DNA of 36,959 bases, taken from contig DYGV01000018.1 in NCBI GenBank assembly GCA_020724505.1, positions 1 to 36,959 of the forward strand, given 5' to 3'. Shown one piece after another: positions 26,174-34,310 of this stretch. How positions within the stretch are numbered: the first letter of the stretch is position 1; the number at the start of each line of letters is the position of its first letter. The DNA is from Anaerolinea thermophila. Lineage in GTDB: Bacteria; Chloroflexota; Anaerolineae; Anaerolineales; UBA4823. The notes beneath the pieces are model-generated. The model was not told where the DNA came from, made no database searches, and was given only the letters and a program-made list of their open reading frames with translations. The position numbers were made by a program, and so were the translations under genes.

Positions 26174-26737
26174 TTAAATCTGCATGTAACGGTAACAATC
26201 CATTGTGTGATCGTTGACCATCCCTGTAGCTTGCATGTGGGCGTAGCAAATCGTGGAGCCAACAAACCGAAAGCCTCGTTGAGTTAGATCCTTGGACATT
26301 GCATCCGATTCAACTGTGCGGGCGGGAATCTCATCTACCGATTTCCAGGCGTTCTTTCTGGGGATGCCATCAACGAACTGCCAGATGTAGCGATCAAAAC
26401 TCCCAAATTGTTCTTGAACTTTCAAAAAGGCGCGGGCGTTTGTCACTGCAGCCTGCACTTTTAGGCGATTGCGGATAATTCCAGGGTTGGAAAGCAATTC
26501 GGCAATCTTCTGTTCGGTATAGCTAGCGATTACGATGGGATCAAAATTATCGAACGCCTGGCGGAAATTCTCGCGTTTATATAAAACTGTTCGCCAGCTC
26601 AATCCTGCCTGAAATCCTTCCAGAATTAAAAATTCAAATAATAAGCGATCATCATGTACCGGAACACCCCATTCTTGGTCATGGTATTCACAATATACTG
26701 GATCTTCGATGGGCACCCATGCACACCTGGTCAACAT
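26174..26737 (-). CDS. tag: DNA-3-methyladenine glycosylase I
   Basis: 187 aa, the usual length. The enzyme removes 3-methyladenine from alkylated DNA and starts base excision repair. Family marks are clear: RCAWV near the start, YHDQEWGVP with zinc-binding His, GLSWRTVL, the helix-hairpin region FRFVGSTICYAHMQATGMVNDH, and the last Cys in MDCYRYMQI. The zinc ligands (Cys, His, His, Cys) can be placed. The ATG at 26737 lies 25 bases after the stop of the alkyltransferase-like gene, so both are transcribed from the promoter at 27187-27215. Confidence 0.93.
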   Translation of the reverse strand: MLTRCAWVPIEDPVYCEYHDQEWGVPVHDDRLLFEFLILEGFQAGLSWRTVLYKRENFRQAFDNFDPIVIASYTEQKIAELLSNPGIIRNRLKVQAAVTNARAFLKVQEQFGSFDRYIWQFVDGIPRKNAWKSVDEIPARTVESDAMSKDLTQRGFRFVGSTICYAHMQATGMVNDHTMDCYRYMQI

Positions 26738-26762
26738 CTTTTACTCACAATCCTCGTGAAAG

Positions 26763-27137
26763 TCATTTGGCCGGATTGGAAGGTCCAGCCCATCCAAAGC
26801 GTTTTAGATCAATGCGTCCACGTTCATCAAAGAATACGCCTTCAGCTTCAAGAAGTTCACGCTGGCGTGACTCGCCGCCGCCGCGCAGACTAATCTTACC
26901 CTGGGCGTTAACCACACGTTGCCAGGGCACCCCTTCAGGGCAAGATGCCATGGCTCCGCCCACCCACCTCGGCGAGAATGCGCGATAATCGTTCTCTGTC
27001 ATGCCAGGTGGAGGTGGGATGAGCGCGGCAATTTGACCGTAGGTGGCGACTTTTCCAACAGGTATCTGCTTAACGATCTCCCAAACTTGCAGTTTGAAAG
27101 CCATTGGATCCGGCGGAGAGGAGTAAGCGGGCGTCAT
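26763..27137 (-). CDS. Alkyltransferase-like protein (ATL, MGMT family without the active Cys)
   Basis: 124 aa, made only of the DNA-binding half of O6-alkylguanine-DNA methyltransferase. FKLQVWEIVKQIPVGKVATYGQIA and VGGAMASCPEG are typical of the family. The catalytic PCHRV motif is replaced by PWQRVV, with Trp at the place of the acceptor Cys. It can therefore bind O6-alkylguanine but not repair it. Known ATLs flag such lesions for nucleotide excision repair. The ATG at 27137 is chosen; a TTG three bases before it lies closer to GGAGGATG and is an alternative. It is followed by tag, giving an alkylation-damage operon, and preceded by a promoter with a LexA-like box. Confidence 0.88.
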   Translation of the reverse strand: MTPAYSSPPDPMAFKLQVWEIVKQIPVGKVATYGQIAALIPPPPGMTENDYRAFSPRWVGGAMASCPEGVPWQRVVNAQGKISLRGGGESRQRELLEAEGVFFDERGRIDLKRFGWAGPSNPAK

Positions 27138-27186
27138 CAATCACATCCTCCAAAACCAAACTTCAGATCAAGCAAATGACACAGGT

Positions 27187-27215
27187 ACTATACACGAACG
27201 TTTGTTCAGAGTCAA
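27187..27215 (-). promoter_or_regulatory. Promoter of the atl-tag operon with a LexA-like box in the spacer
   Basis: On the minus strand TTGACT and TATAGT are separated by exactly 17 bases, near the sigma-70 consensus. The spacer contains GAACAAACGTTC (27196-27207), a GAAC-N4-GTTC inverted repeat. With the next base on the plus strand it reads CGAACGTTTGTTC, close to the Bacillus SOS box. The transcript would start about 45 bases before the atl ATG. The same kind of element controls the membrane protein gene at 8102-8992. Confidence 0.7.
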
Positions 27216-27222
27216 GCGTTTA

Positions 27223-27251
27223 TTGGGGGCGAAACTCAATTGGTTTATAAT
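27223..27251 (+). promoter_or_regulatory. Likely murJ promoter giving a leaderless mRNA
   Basis: A perfect TATAAT (27246-27251) has TTGGGG 17 bases upstream, a weak -35. Transcription should begin about seven bases on, at or one or two bases before the murJ ATG at 27260. Its -35 lies only seven bases from that of the divergent atl promoter. Confidence 0.45.
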
Positions 27252-27259
27252 CATGGTGC

Positions 27260-28840
27260 ATGGAGACCCGAACCACGTCTGCAAATCGCCAAATTGCCCG
27301 CGCGGCAGGTACCGTGATGGCAGCTTTTGTCATCAGCAATCTGGTGGGTTTAGTCAGACAGATATTCATCGCAAGAGCGTTTGGCACCAGCGCAGAAATG
27401 GAAGCTTTCAATGCGGCTAACCGCGTCGCCGAGACTTTATTCAATCTGGTCGCTGGTGGCGCTCTCTCTTCTGCATTTATTCCCACTTTTACTTCTCTTC
27501 TCAGCCACAATGACCACAAACGATCCTGGGGGTTGGCTTCCGCTGTTGCCAATTGGATTTTGATAATCTTGATTGGATTATGCCTCGCGGCTTTTGTTTT
27601 TGCGCCTTGGATTGTGCGCTATGTGCTTGCCCCAGGTTTTGTAGCCGAGCCGCAGAAAGAAGCATTAACAATTGCATTGATGCGCTGGATGTTGCCCTCA
27701 GCCGTCATTTTTGGTTTGAGTGGATTAGTGATGGGGATATTGAACTCCAATCAGGTGTTTCTCTATCCGGCTTTAGCGCCAGCGATGTATCAAACAGGTC
27801 TGATCCTGGGTGTGACTGTACTATCACCTCGCTTTGGCATCTATGGTCTGGCTTATGGCGTCCTTATAGGTGCCAGTTTACATCTGCTACTGCAATTGCC
27901 GTCGTTGATGAGATTGCGTGGAGAGTATTCTTTCACTTTGGATATTCATTCGCCAGACCTGCGCGAGGTAGCGCAACTGATGGCGCCTCGCTTATTAGGC
28001 GTGGCGGTGGTGCAGTTGAATTTTTGGATCAACACGCGCCTAGCTTCGCAGTTTGTGGAGGGCAGTGTAACCGGGGTTGTGCTGGCATTCAGCTTGATGC
28101 TGATGCCGCAAGCGGCGATTGCTCAATCCATTGCCATCGCAGCCATGCCAACCTTCTCTGCTCAGGTGGCTCTGGGAAAATTAGAGGAGATGCGCGCTTC
28201 TCTGGCTGCAAGCCTGCGGGGGGTGCTGTTATTATCCATCCCTGCTTCGATTGGTTTGATGCTTTTGCGCACTCCGCTGGTCGCTTTACTCTATCAAAGG
28301 GGCCAATTTGATGAAAGATCTACCGAACTGGTTTCCTGGGCGCTGCTTTGGTATGCTTCGGGACTGGTGGGGCACGCCATCGTCGAGATTCTCTCGCGTG
28401 CATTCTATTCTTTGCATGATACGCGGACGCCGGTAGCAGTGGGAGTGGGGGCGATGACCCTGAATCTAGTTTTCAGTTATGCCTTTTCTGCAATGTTCTT
28501 GGAAATTGGCTGGCTGCCGCATGGCGGTTTGGCGTTGGCAAATTCGGCAGCAACGGCTTTAGAGGCGTCTTTATTATGGTGGATAATGCGCCGCCGTTTA
28601 CAGGGACTGGCCGGTGGGCATATCTTAAGTGGGGCACTACAGGCTGGCCTGGCTAGTTTGGCGATGGCGGCCAGCGTTTGGACCTGGATGCTTCTCTCGG
28701 TAGGCCGTTTGCCAAGCTGGGAGGTCGCCTTAATTGGCATTGCTTTGGGAAGTTGCGTTTACGGCGCGTTGATTTTGTTGTTGGGCGTGAATGAAGTTCG
28801 TCTGGTCTTAAAGACTCTGCGGAGGCGTCTGGCGCGATGA
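27260..28840 (+). CDS. murJ: Lipid II flippase MurJ (MviN family)
   Basis: 526 aa with about 14 hydrophobic helices, the usual MurJ size and MOP-superfamily layout. The family signature is at the N terminus: ISNLVGLVRQIFIARAFG followed by AFNAANRVAETLFNLVAGGALSSAFIPTF. Inside, VLAFSLMLMPQAAIAQSIAIAAMPTFS is the conserved stretch of helix 7-8. MurJ moves lipid-linked peptidoglycan precursor across the cytoplasmic membrane. There is no ribosome site before the ATG, and the -10 element is only eight bases away, so a leaderless message is likely. The stop overlaps the next gene's start by four bases (ATGA). Confidence 0.9.
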   Translation: METRTTSANRQIARAAGTVMAAFVISNLVGLVRQIFIARAFGTSAEMEAFNAANRVAETLFNLVAGGALSSAFIPTFTSLLSHNDHKRSWGLASAVANWILIILIGLCLAAFVFAPWIVRYVLAPGFVAEPQKEALTIALMRWMLPSAVIFGLSGLVMGILNSNQVFLYPALAPAMYQTGLILGVTVLSPRFGIYGLAYGVLIGASLHLLLQLPSLMRLRGEYSFTLDIHSPDLREVAQLMAPRLLGVAVVQLNFWINTRLASQFVEGSVTGVVLAFSLMLMPQAAIAQSIAIAAMPTFSAQVALGKLEEMRASLAASLRGVLLLSIPASIGLMLLRTPLVALLYQRGQFDERSTELVSWALLWYASGLVGHAIVEILSRAFYSLHDTRTPVAVGVGAMTLNLVFSYAFSAMFLEIGWLPHGGLALANSAATALEASLLWWIMRRRLQGLAGGHILSGALQAGLASLAMAASVWTWMLLSVGRLPSWEVALIGIALGSCVYGALILLLGVNEVRLVLKTLRRRLAR

Positions 28841-29832
28841 AATTTTGGAAACAGGCGCCGCTAACCACAAAAATCTATCTTGTGGTCATTGGATTTTTGA
28901 CCATGGTATTCGCCGCGTTGATCCTGCTGCGCGCCTCGGTCGCTCCGGGAAGCGAATCGGCGCTGAGAGGCTGGTTGATGAAAGGAACCGCAGCATCGGA
29001 CCGGATTTCTCAAACCCCAAACGCCGCTGCCGGTATGTTAGAAACTCCGGCTTTCACTCCAGGGACGCCATGGTTGCGGGCAGCGGCGAATGCGCCGATC
29101 CGTCTCACGCCGGATAGCCAAGCAGCTCCGGCAGCGATTTTAGAGGCTGGTCAATTTTCTCAGATTGTTGGTGCAAGCCCGGATCGCCAGTGGTGGGCGA
29201 TCCCTGTTGAATACTTTGAGGGCGGGATTGGTTGGGTCTCTGCTGCTGATGTGATCGCTGAAAATGGGGAAAGTGCTCCTATCGTCCAGGTTGGCAGTTC
29301 AGTTGCAGCGACTCCTATCCCAACCGATCGCCTTCCTCTGGTGCAGGCGATTGCGAATGTCAATGTGCGTAGCGGACCAGATTTAAGGGCTGAGAAGATA
29401 GGAATCTTACAAAATGGACAGACAGCCGAGGTGGTGGGTAGAAGCGAAGATAATTTTTGGTGGGCAATTCGCTTACCGGAGGCCAGCAGCTCCATTGGCT
29501 GGATCTCTCGTGATTATGTAGTTGCGCGAAACGCGAATGATGTTCCAATCATCACTATGGAACCTCAGATCGTCAGCGGAGGTGTGCCATCCCCTCAGTC
29601 AGGGAAACCATTTCTGACGGCAGTCTGGAATGTAAACATTCGCGCTGGGCCAGGCACTGAATATGCAGTGGTGGGCACCTTGAATCAAGGGGCTTCTGCG
29701 GAAATTGTAGGGATCAGTGCAGATGGGCTTTGGTGGGCAATCCTATATGATGGAACACAAAATGGGCGCGGTTGGGTGGCAGCAGCCTATGTTCAGGCAA
29801 ACAATACCGCGAACGTGCCGGTGCTCAAGTGA
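28837..29832 (+). CDS. Membrane-anchored protein with three bacterial SH3 domains
   Basis: 331 aa. One N-terminal helix (IYLVVIGFLTMVFAALILL) anchors it, and the rest is outside. Three SH3b (SH3 type 3) domains follow at about 90-145, 172-230 and 265-325. The last two have the standard NVNVRSGPD / NVNIRAGPG opening and all three the W-W-A-I / GW(V/I)S core. The first is degenerate, with RLTPDS for the RSGP turn. SH3b domains bind cell-wall peptides. Translation is coupled to murJ through the ATGA overlap, so a cell-wall role close to MurJ is the natural reading, though no enzyme domain is present. Confidence 0.87.
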   Translation: MKFWKQAPLTTKIYLVVIGFLTMVFAALILLRASVAPGSESALRGWLMKGTAASDRISQTPNAAAGMLETPAFTPGTPWLRAAANAPIRLTPDSQAAPAAILEAGQFSQIVGASPDRQWWAIPVEYFEGGIGWVSAADVIAENGESAPIVQVGSSVAATPIPTDRLPLVQAIANVNVRSGPDLRAEKIGILQNGQTAEVVGRSEDNFWWAIRLPEASSSIGWISRDYVVARNANDVPIITMEPQIVSGGVPSPQSGKPFLTAVWNVNIRAGPGTEYAVVGTLNQGASAEIVGISADGLWWAILYDGTQNGRGWVAAAYVQANNTANVPVLK

Positions 29833-29863
29833 ATATATCGTAATAGAGCAATCTTTTTGTAAA

Positions 29864-30319
29864 TTACGTCCAGAGTAACCAAAACAACTGCGCGATCCCA
29901 ATTCCCAATAAAGTGCCCGCTAAGGCTTCCAATGGCGTATGCCCAAGCACCTCGCGTAATTCCTCTTGTTTGAGGGGATGACCTGAAGCGAGATCGGTAA
30001 TCATCTTATTGATGATGCGGGCATGTTTCCCGGCCTGACGTCGGATGCCGGTAGCATCGTAGATCACAATCAGTGCCAGAGCAAAAGCGAGCGCAAATAG
30101 CGGCGAGCCAAACCCTTGAGATAAGCCGATTGCATGAGCCACGCCAGCCACCAACGCGGAGTGCGAGCTGGGCATGCCGCCAGCGCGCAACAATAATGAC
30201 CAGTTCCAATGACGGGTCTTTAGATAGTTCAGTGGTACTTTGATTGTCTGCGCAATTGCCCAACCGACAACAGCGGAAACCAGAGCATAATATGGGTAGG
30301 AAGTTGTAGTGGTCTCCAT
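29864..30319 (-). CDS. Divergent PAP2 family membrane protein (DUF212)
   Basis: 151 aa with four to five hydrophobic helices. The family marks are LLRAGGMPSSHSALVAGVAHAIG and ALIVIYDATGIRRQAGKHA near the middle, and LGHTPLEALAGTLLGI near the end. PAP2 relatives act on lipid phosphates, but this branch has lost parts of the phosphatase signature and its activity is not known. The track's TTG start (30346) is replaced by ATG 30319; neither has a good ribosome site. It follows xseB by 36 bases on the same strand and is convergent with the SH3b gene (31 bases apart). Confidence 0.85.
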   Translation of the reverse strand: METTTTSYPYYALVSAVVGWAIAQTIKVPLNYLKTRHWNWSLLLRAGGMPSSHSALVAGVAHAIGLSQGFGSPLFALAFALALIVIYDATGIRRQAGKHARIINKMITDLASGHPLKQEELREVLGHTPLEALAGTLLGIGIAQLFWLLWT

Positions 30320-30355
30320 GACGACTTTTTGTTCGCGGCGCAGCAATGGGATAAT

Positions 30356-30604
30356 CTATGAGGGGGTGAAATCAATCAGATCTTCACCGGCTAACTGTTT
30401 TACGCGCAATTCGGCTTTGTCTAGCAGCGTGGCGCAGCGCTGAGCCAACGCCTGACCGCGTTCGAAAGCCGCCAGCGCAGTTTCTAAAGGCAAGGCGTTG
30501 GATTCAAGCAGGGAGGCAATGTTTTCCAATTCTTGGAGCGCTTCTTCAAAGGACAATTGATCCACGGGCGTCGCAGGGATTTCATAAGAGGTATTTTCGG
30601 TCAT
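30356..30604 (-). CDS. xseB: Exodeoxyribonuclease VII small subunit
   Basis: 82 aa, the normal size. LSFEEALQELENIASLLESNALPLETALAAFERGQAL and CATLLDKAELRVKQL are the two conserved helices of XseB. The small subunit binds XseA in several copies to form exonuclease VII, which cuts single-stranded DNA from both ends. The ATG overlaps the stop of the upstream membrane protein gene by four bases. The stop is TAG, which shows that amber is a normal stop in this organism. Confidence 0.92.
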   Translation of the reverse strand: MTENTSYEIPATPVDQLSFEEALQELENIASLLESNALPLETALAAFERGQALAQRCATLLDKAELRVKQLAGEDLIDFTPS

Positions 30605-31050
30605 AATGGTTCACCATCTGGAGGAGGATTATCAGGATGTTGGGGTAGAAATGCAGCTAGCATTGCAGTAGGAGGTAAGATTTGACGCGCGGCAGCTTCG
30701 AACTCTTCGGATGTGTAACCCTGGCGGCGCAAGGTGAGTTCGATTTCAGGGAGAATTTCGCGGAAGTATTTTTGGCGCATGGTATTACGGCGGGTGATCA
30801 TGGCAGCAAGATTGGCGAAGGCAATTAGCCCGATGAATGCCAATACGATGGCAATCGCTGCGCTTATTACACTAAAGCCTACAACGATAAACGTGATCGA
30901 GGCAAAGATAGCCGCCGGAGCGAGACCGACGAAACAACCTAGATTGAAGGCTCGATGTGTGGCTTCAATAACCGCTGCCTCCAATTTTTCATTGGCGCTT
31001 TCTGCCAGATTGGTAAGAGTAATGGGGGCTTTCTCGATTGGGGGTTGCAT
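30601..31050 (-). CDS. Small membrane protein between xseA and xseB
   Basis: 149 aa, not recognised. Two adjacent hydrophobic helices (about 40-90; IFASITFIVVGFSVISAAIAIVLAFIGLIAFANLAAM) sit between an N-terminal amphipathic segment and a C-terminal charged region with a short helical motif (PEIELTLRRQGYTSEEFEAAARQIL). Both ends are probably cytoplasmic. It lies 71 bases after xseA and overlaps xseB by four bases (ATGA), so it is translated with exonuclease VII. That link to a nuclease may be only genomic convenience. Confidence 0.75.
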   Translation of the reverse strand: MQPPIEKAPITLTNLAESANEKLEAAVIEATHRAFNLGCFVGLAPAAIFASITFIVVGFSVISAAIAIVLAFIGLIAFANLAAMITRRNTMRQKYFREILPEIELTLRRQGYTSEEFEAAARQILPPTAMLAAFLPQHPDNPPPDGEPL

Positions 31051-31121
31051 TTCAAACTAATTCTTCATCATCATATTGTGAATGTGTTTACACCCATGCA
31101 CAACGTTTGAGTGTTTGGGTG

Positions 31122-32387
31122 TCATTGCGATTTGCTCTCTTCATTCTGAATTTCTATCCATGTGTTCCCAATGACTTTTGGTCGGGCGAGAATCGGTACA
31201 CTTCCATCGGATAGCTGGGCGTTTAATAACGTGTTGGTTTCTATTTGCTGGACGCTCTTGATGACCTCGCCATCGGGTCGAGATAGGATGGCATAGCCTC
31301 GTTGAAGCACCGCCAGCGGATTTAGTGAATAAAGCTGTTTCATCAAGCTTTGTAAGCTCAAGCGACGCATCTGTAAGAGGTGCTCGAATTGGGTCCCAAT
31401 TTGACGGTTTAACTCATCAATGCGTTGGCGCAGAGATCGAATTTGGCTAAAGGGAGAACGCGCCTTGAGGCGGTTGTTTTCCCTTTGGAGGCGCATCCGA
31501 AAACTGAAAAGCCGCTCTGCAACGGCTTGTTTTATGCGTTTGTTTTGGTTGTCAATAGCGGCGAGCAATTCCTGGCGACTGGGAGTGGCCAGTTCGGCAG
31601 CCGCAGTGGGCGTTGGGGCGCGCAGGTCGCTAACGAAGTCGGCGATGGTGAAATCTGTCTCGTGACCAACGCCGCTGATCACCGGCGCAGTGGATGCAGC
31701 GATGGCGCGGGCAACTCGTTCATCGTTAAACGCCCAGAGGTCTTCAATTGAGCCGCCGCCGCGCACCACTAAAATCACATCGGGGTGGACATATTCATTG
31801 AGCGATTGCAATGCAGAGATAATGCCGGCTGGCGCTTCTTCTCCCTGTACCGCTGTGGGTGAAAGGACAACCTCTGCGATAGGAAAACGGCGACGTAGGA
31901 TGTTAAGCACATCCTGTAATGCTGCCCCAGTCGGAGAAGTAACAACGCCGATGCGCTTTGGCCAGGTGGGAATTGGTCGCTTGCGCTCTTCGTCGAATAA
32001 CCCTTCGGCTTCGAGGCGCGCTTTTAAGCGCATGAATTGCTGATATAGAGCACCTTCACCAGCCGGTCGGATCAAATCTACATAGAGCTGATATTGTCCG
32101 GCGGTTTCATAAACCCCAATACCGCCATGAACCTCCACTGCTTGACCTTCGCGCAAGGCATTAGAGAGGCGAGGTGCCGAGTTTCGCCAAATGACACAGC
32201 GCAGAGCGCTGCGGCTATCTTTGATGGTGAAATAGATATGGCCGGAGGTGGGTCGAGAGAGATTGGAAACCTCGCCTAAGACCCAAACGTCCTGTAAAAG
32301 TTCGTCGCTTTCCAGGATCTCGCGCAGATAACGGGTAATTTCGCTAACCGTCCAAACTGGGATAGAAAAAATGGGTAGCTGGGTCAT
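31122..32387 (-). CDS. xseA: Exodeoxyribonuclease VII large subunit
   Basis: 421 aa. An N-terminal OB fold (about 1-100; VWVLGEVSNLSRPTSGHIYFTIKD) is followed by the catalytic domain with RIGVVTSPTGAALQDVLNIL, LVVRGGGSIEDLWAFNDE and PVISGVGHETDFTIADFVSDLRAPTPTAAAE, then a long coiled region and a C-terminal segment (PLAVLQRGYAIL). These are the standard XseA marks. The catalytic subunit degrades single-stranded DNA in repair. The track start at 32438 is rejected: its ATG-TTGACA lies inside the -35 box of a good promoter. ATG 32387 follows that promoter by a short leader. Confidence 0.92.
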   Translation of the reverse strand: MTQLPIFSIPVWTVSEITRYLREILESDELLQDVWVLGEVSNLSRPTSGHIYFTIKDSRSALRCVIWRNSAPRLSNALREGQAVEVHGGIGVYETAGQYQLYVDLIRPAGEGALYQQFMRLKARLEAEGLFDEERKRPIPTWPKRIGVVTSPTGAALQDVLNILRRRFPIAEVVLSPTAVQGEEAPAGIISALQSLNEYVHPDVILVVRGGGSIEDLWAFNDERVARAIAASTAPVISGVGHETDFTIADFVSDLRAPTPTAAAELATPSRQELLAAIDNQNKRIKQAVAERLFSFRMRLQRENNRLKARSPFSQIRSLRQRIDELNRQIGTQFEHLLQMRRLSLQSLMKQLYSLNPLAVLQRGYAILSRPDGEVIKSVQQIETNTLLNAQLSDGSVPILARPKVIGNTWIEIQNEESKSQ

Positions 32388-32406
32388 GGCTGTTATCCAG
32401 ATGCAC

Positions 32407-32435
32407 AGGATACTCTTGATTGGAAAGGCTGTCAA
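32407..32435 (-). promoter_or_regulatory. xseA promoter
   Basis: On the minus strand TTGACA and TATCCT are separated by 17 bases. The -10 ends 19 bases before ATG 32387, so the leader would be about 12 bases. This fixes the xseA start. No GAAC-N4-GTTC box is present here. Confidence 0.6.
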
Positions 32436-32547
32436 CATCGTATTTCATGCTGTTAGTCTGTAGTTTATTCGAACCATTCCATTCAAGATGTTTTTTTGCT
32501 ACAATACAACCGGCGTGGGTTTGAACAATCATTTTATCAGCACATCT

Positions 32548-33054
32548 ATGGAGTTCAAGTTGGATCACATCTGGTCCCCGTGGCGTATGGAGTACATCCT
32601 CAGCGATAAAAAACAAGAATGCATTTTTTGTCAGGAACTGAGCCGCCCTGACGGGCCGCAGAATTTGATCGTTCATCGTGGTCAGCGAGCGTTTGTTATC
32701 CTTAACAGATACCCTTACACCAGCGGTCATTTAATGGTCGTTCCGAAGGATCATAAGCCATCCTTGGAGGATCTGGATGCGGAGACGCGCAGCGAGATCA
32801 TGGAACTGACCGTCAAAGCGATGACAGTATTGCGTGAAGAATACCGACCGCATGGGTTTAACGTCGGGGTCAATATCGGCGAAGCTGCAGGAGCAGGCGT
32901 ATTGGATCATGTTCATGTACATATTGTGCCGCGCTGGAGCGGCGACACCAATTTCATGGCTTCTTTGGCAGGGGCGCGTGTTCTCCCGGAAAGCTTGGAG
33001 GATACATATACACGTATCCTGAAAGCCTGGACAGGCGATTCTCCACCCAAGTAA
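32548..33054 (+). CDS. HIT family hydrolase/AP4A phosphorylase-like protein
   Basis: 168 aa. The histidine triad is [10 protein letters not shown] near residue 130; the middle His is the nucleophile that takes up the nucleotide. CIFCQ near residue 26 is half of a zinc site found in the longer HIT proteins. [29 protein letters not shown] is the usual core. The group acts on dinucleoside polyphosphates or AMP-linked compounds. The start at 32548 ([17 protein letters not shown]) matches family starts better than the track's 32488, but lacks a ribosome site. TACAAT at 32500 could be its -10. It leads into the thiolase gene after 37 bases. Confidence 0.88.
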   Translation: MEFKLDHIWSPWRMEYILSDKKQECIFCQELSRPDGPQNLIVHRGQRAFVILNRYPYTSGHLMVVPKDHKPSLEDLDAETRSEIMELTVKAMTVLREEYRPHGFNVGVNIGEAAGAGVLDHVHVHIVPRWSGDTNFMASLAGARVLPESLEDTYTRILKAWTGDSPPK

Positions 33055-33091
33055 CAAAATAATCGTTCTTTATGAGCCAGGAGGAAGAAAA

Positions 33092-34297
33092 ATGGATGTT
33101 GATGGCAAAACTCCAGTTATTTTAAGTGCCGCCCGCACCCCTAGCGGACGCTTTCAGGGGAGCTTGAGCGGAATTCCAGCACCCAAACTGGGCGCGATTG
33201 TGCTTCAAGCCGCTCTAGCTCGCGCCGGCCTGGAAGACTTGAGCGAGATAGACGAAGTGATCATGGGGAATGTCGTTTCGGCTGGATTAGGCCATGCGCC
33301 AGCACGACAGGCAGCGATCTATGCCGGCATCCCGCCAAGCGTGGGCGCAACCACCATCAATAAGGTGTGCGGTTCGGGTTTAAAGACAATCATGCTTGCT
33401 GCGCAAGCCATACGCGCTGGCGATGGCGAGTTGTTCGCTTGCGGCGGAATGGAAAATATGAGTCGCGCCCCCTATCTGGTAGATGGGCGTACAGGGGCTT
33501 TACGTTTCGGGCACGTTCAATTGACCGACGCTCTCCTCCACGATGGTTTATGGGACTCGCTCGTAAATTGGGGGATGGGAGATGCAGCGGAATTTATTGC
33601 CAGAGAATTTTGCGTCACGCGCGAAGCCATGGACGAATTCGCCTACCAAAGCCATCGTAAGGCTATCGAAGCCAGCGACGCTGGCAGGTTTAAAGCCGAG
33701 ATCGTGCCTGTAGAATTGCCTGGGAAAAAGGGTACAACCATTTTTGAAATAGACGAAACGCCGCGTCGAGACACAACGCTAGAAGCCCTGGCAGGTTTAA
33801 AGCCGGCCTTTCAGAAAGACGGCAGGGTGACCGCTGGAAATGCGCCTGGCCTCAATGACGGCGCAGCAGCGGTTGTCGTTGCCAGCGCACGGAAGGCGCA
33901 GGAGTTGGGGATTGCCCCTATGGCGCGGATTGTTGGCTATGCCTAGGCGGCCACAGAACCGAAATATTTGTTCGACGCCCCCCGATTGGCGATCCCCAAA
34001 TTACTTAAAAAAGTTGGCTGGGAGCTAAAAAATGTAGATCTGATCGAACTCAATGAAGCCTTTGCAGCTCAAGTGTTGGCAAATGGTTATGGGTTGCAGG
34101 AAATGGGTTGGAATTGGGAGAGGGTGAACGTCAATGGCGGCGCGATAGCGCTAGGTCATCCTATTGGCGCAAGTGGGGCGCGCATCTTGACCACGCTGAT
34201 CCATGCCTTACACCAGCGCGGATTGAAGCGGGGCATTGCTTGCCTGTGCCTGGGTGGCGCAGAAGCAGTGGCGATGGCAGTCGAGGCTGAGCAATAA
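33092..34297 (+). pseudogene. Acetyl-CoA acetyltransferase interrupted by an in-frame amber codon
   Basis: Read through, this is a 401-codon thiolase with everything in place: catalytic Cys in [11 protein letters not shown] (near 90), NEAFAAQ, the His in [17 protein letters not shown] and the C-terminal [12 protein letters not shown]. At codon 285 (33944-33946) there is a TAG in GYA-stop-AATEPKYLF. Frame and similarity continue without change on the far side, so a single point change is enough; CAG (Gln) to TAG is likely, since related thiolases often have GYAQAA here. The 284-aa front part alone lacks the His and second Cys and should be inactive. AGGAGG before ATG 33092 is good, and the next gene is hbd. 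It may be a recent mutation or a sequence error. Confidence 0.82.
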
Positions 34298-34310
34298 ACA
34301 GGAGGCGGGC

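Noticed and set aside
27553-28311. 252-aa plus-strand ORF
   Set aside because: It is an out-of-frame shadow of murJ; rich in Cys and His with no domain.
31090-31122. ACACCCA...TGGGTGT inverted repeat after xseA
   Set aside because: The loop is about 20 bases, no T-tract follows, and it overlaps the xseA stop. Not supported as terminator or operator.
33944-33946. TAG read as a sense codon (recoding or alternative code)
   Set aside because: xseB and hbd in the same window end in TAG at the expected protein ends, so amber is a normal stop here. A mutation or sequence error is simpler.
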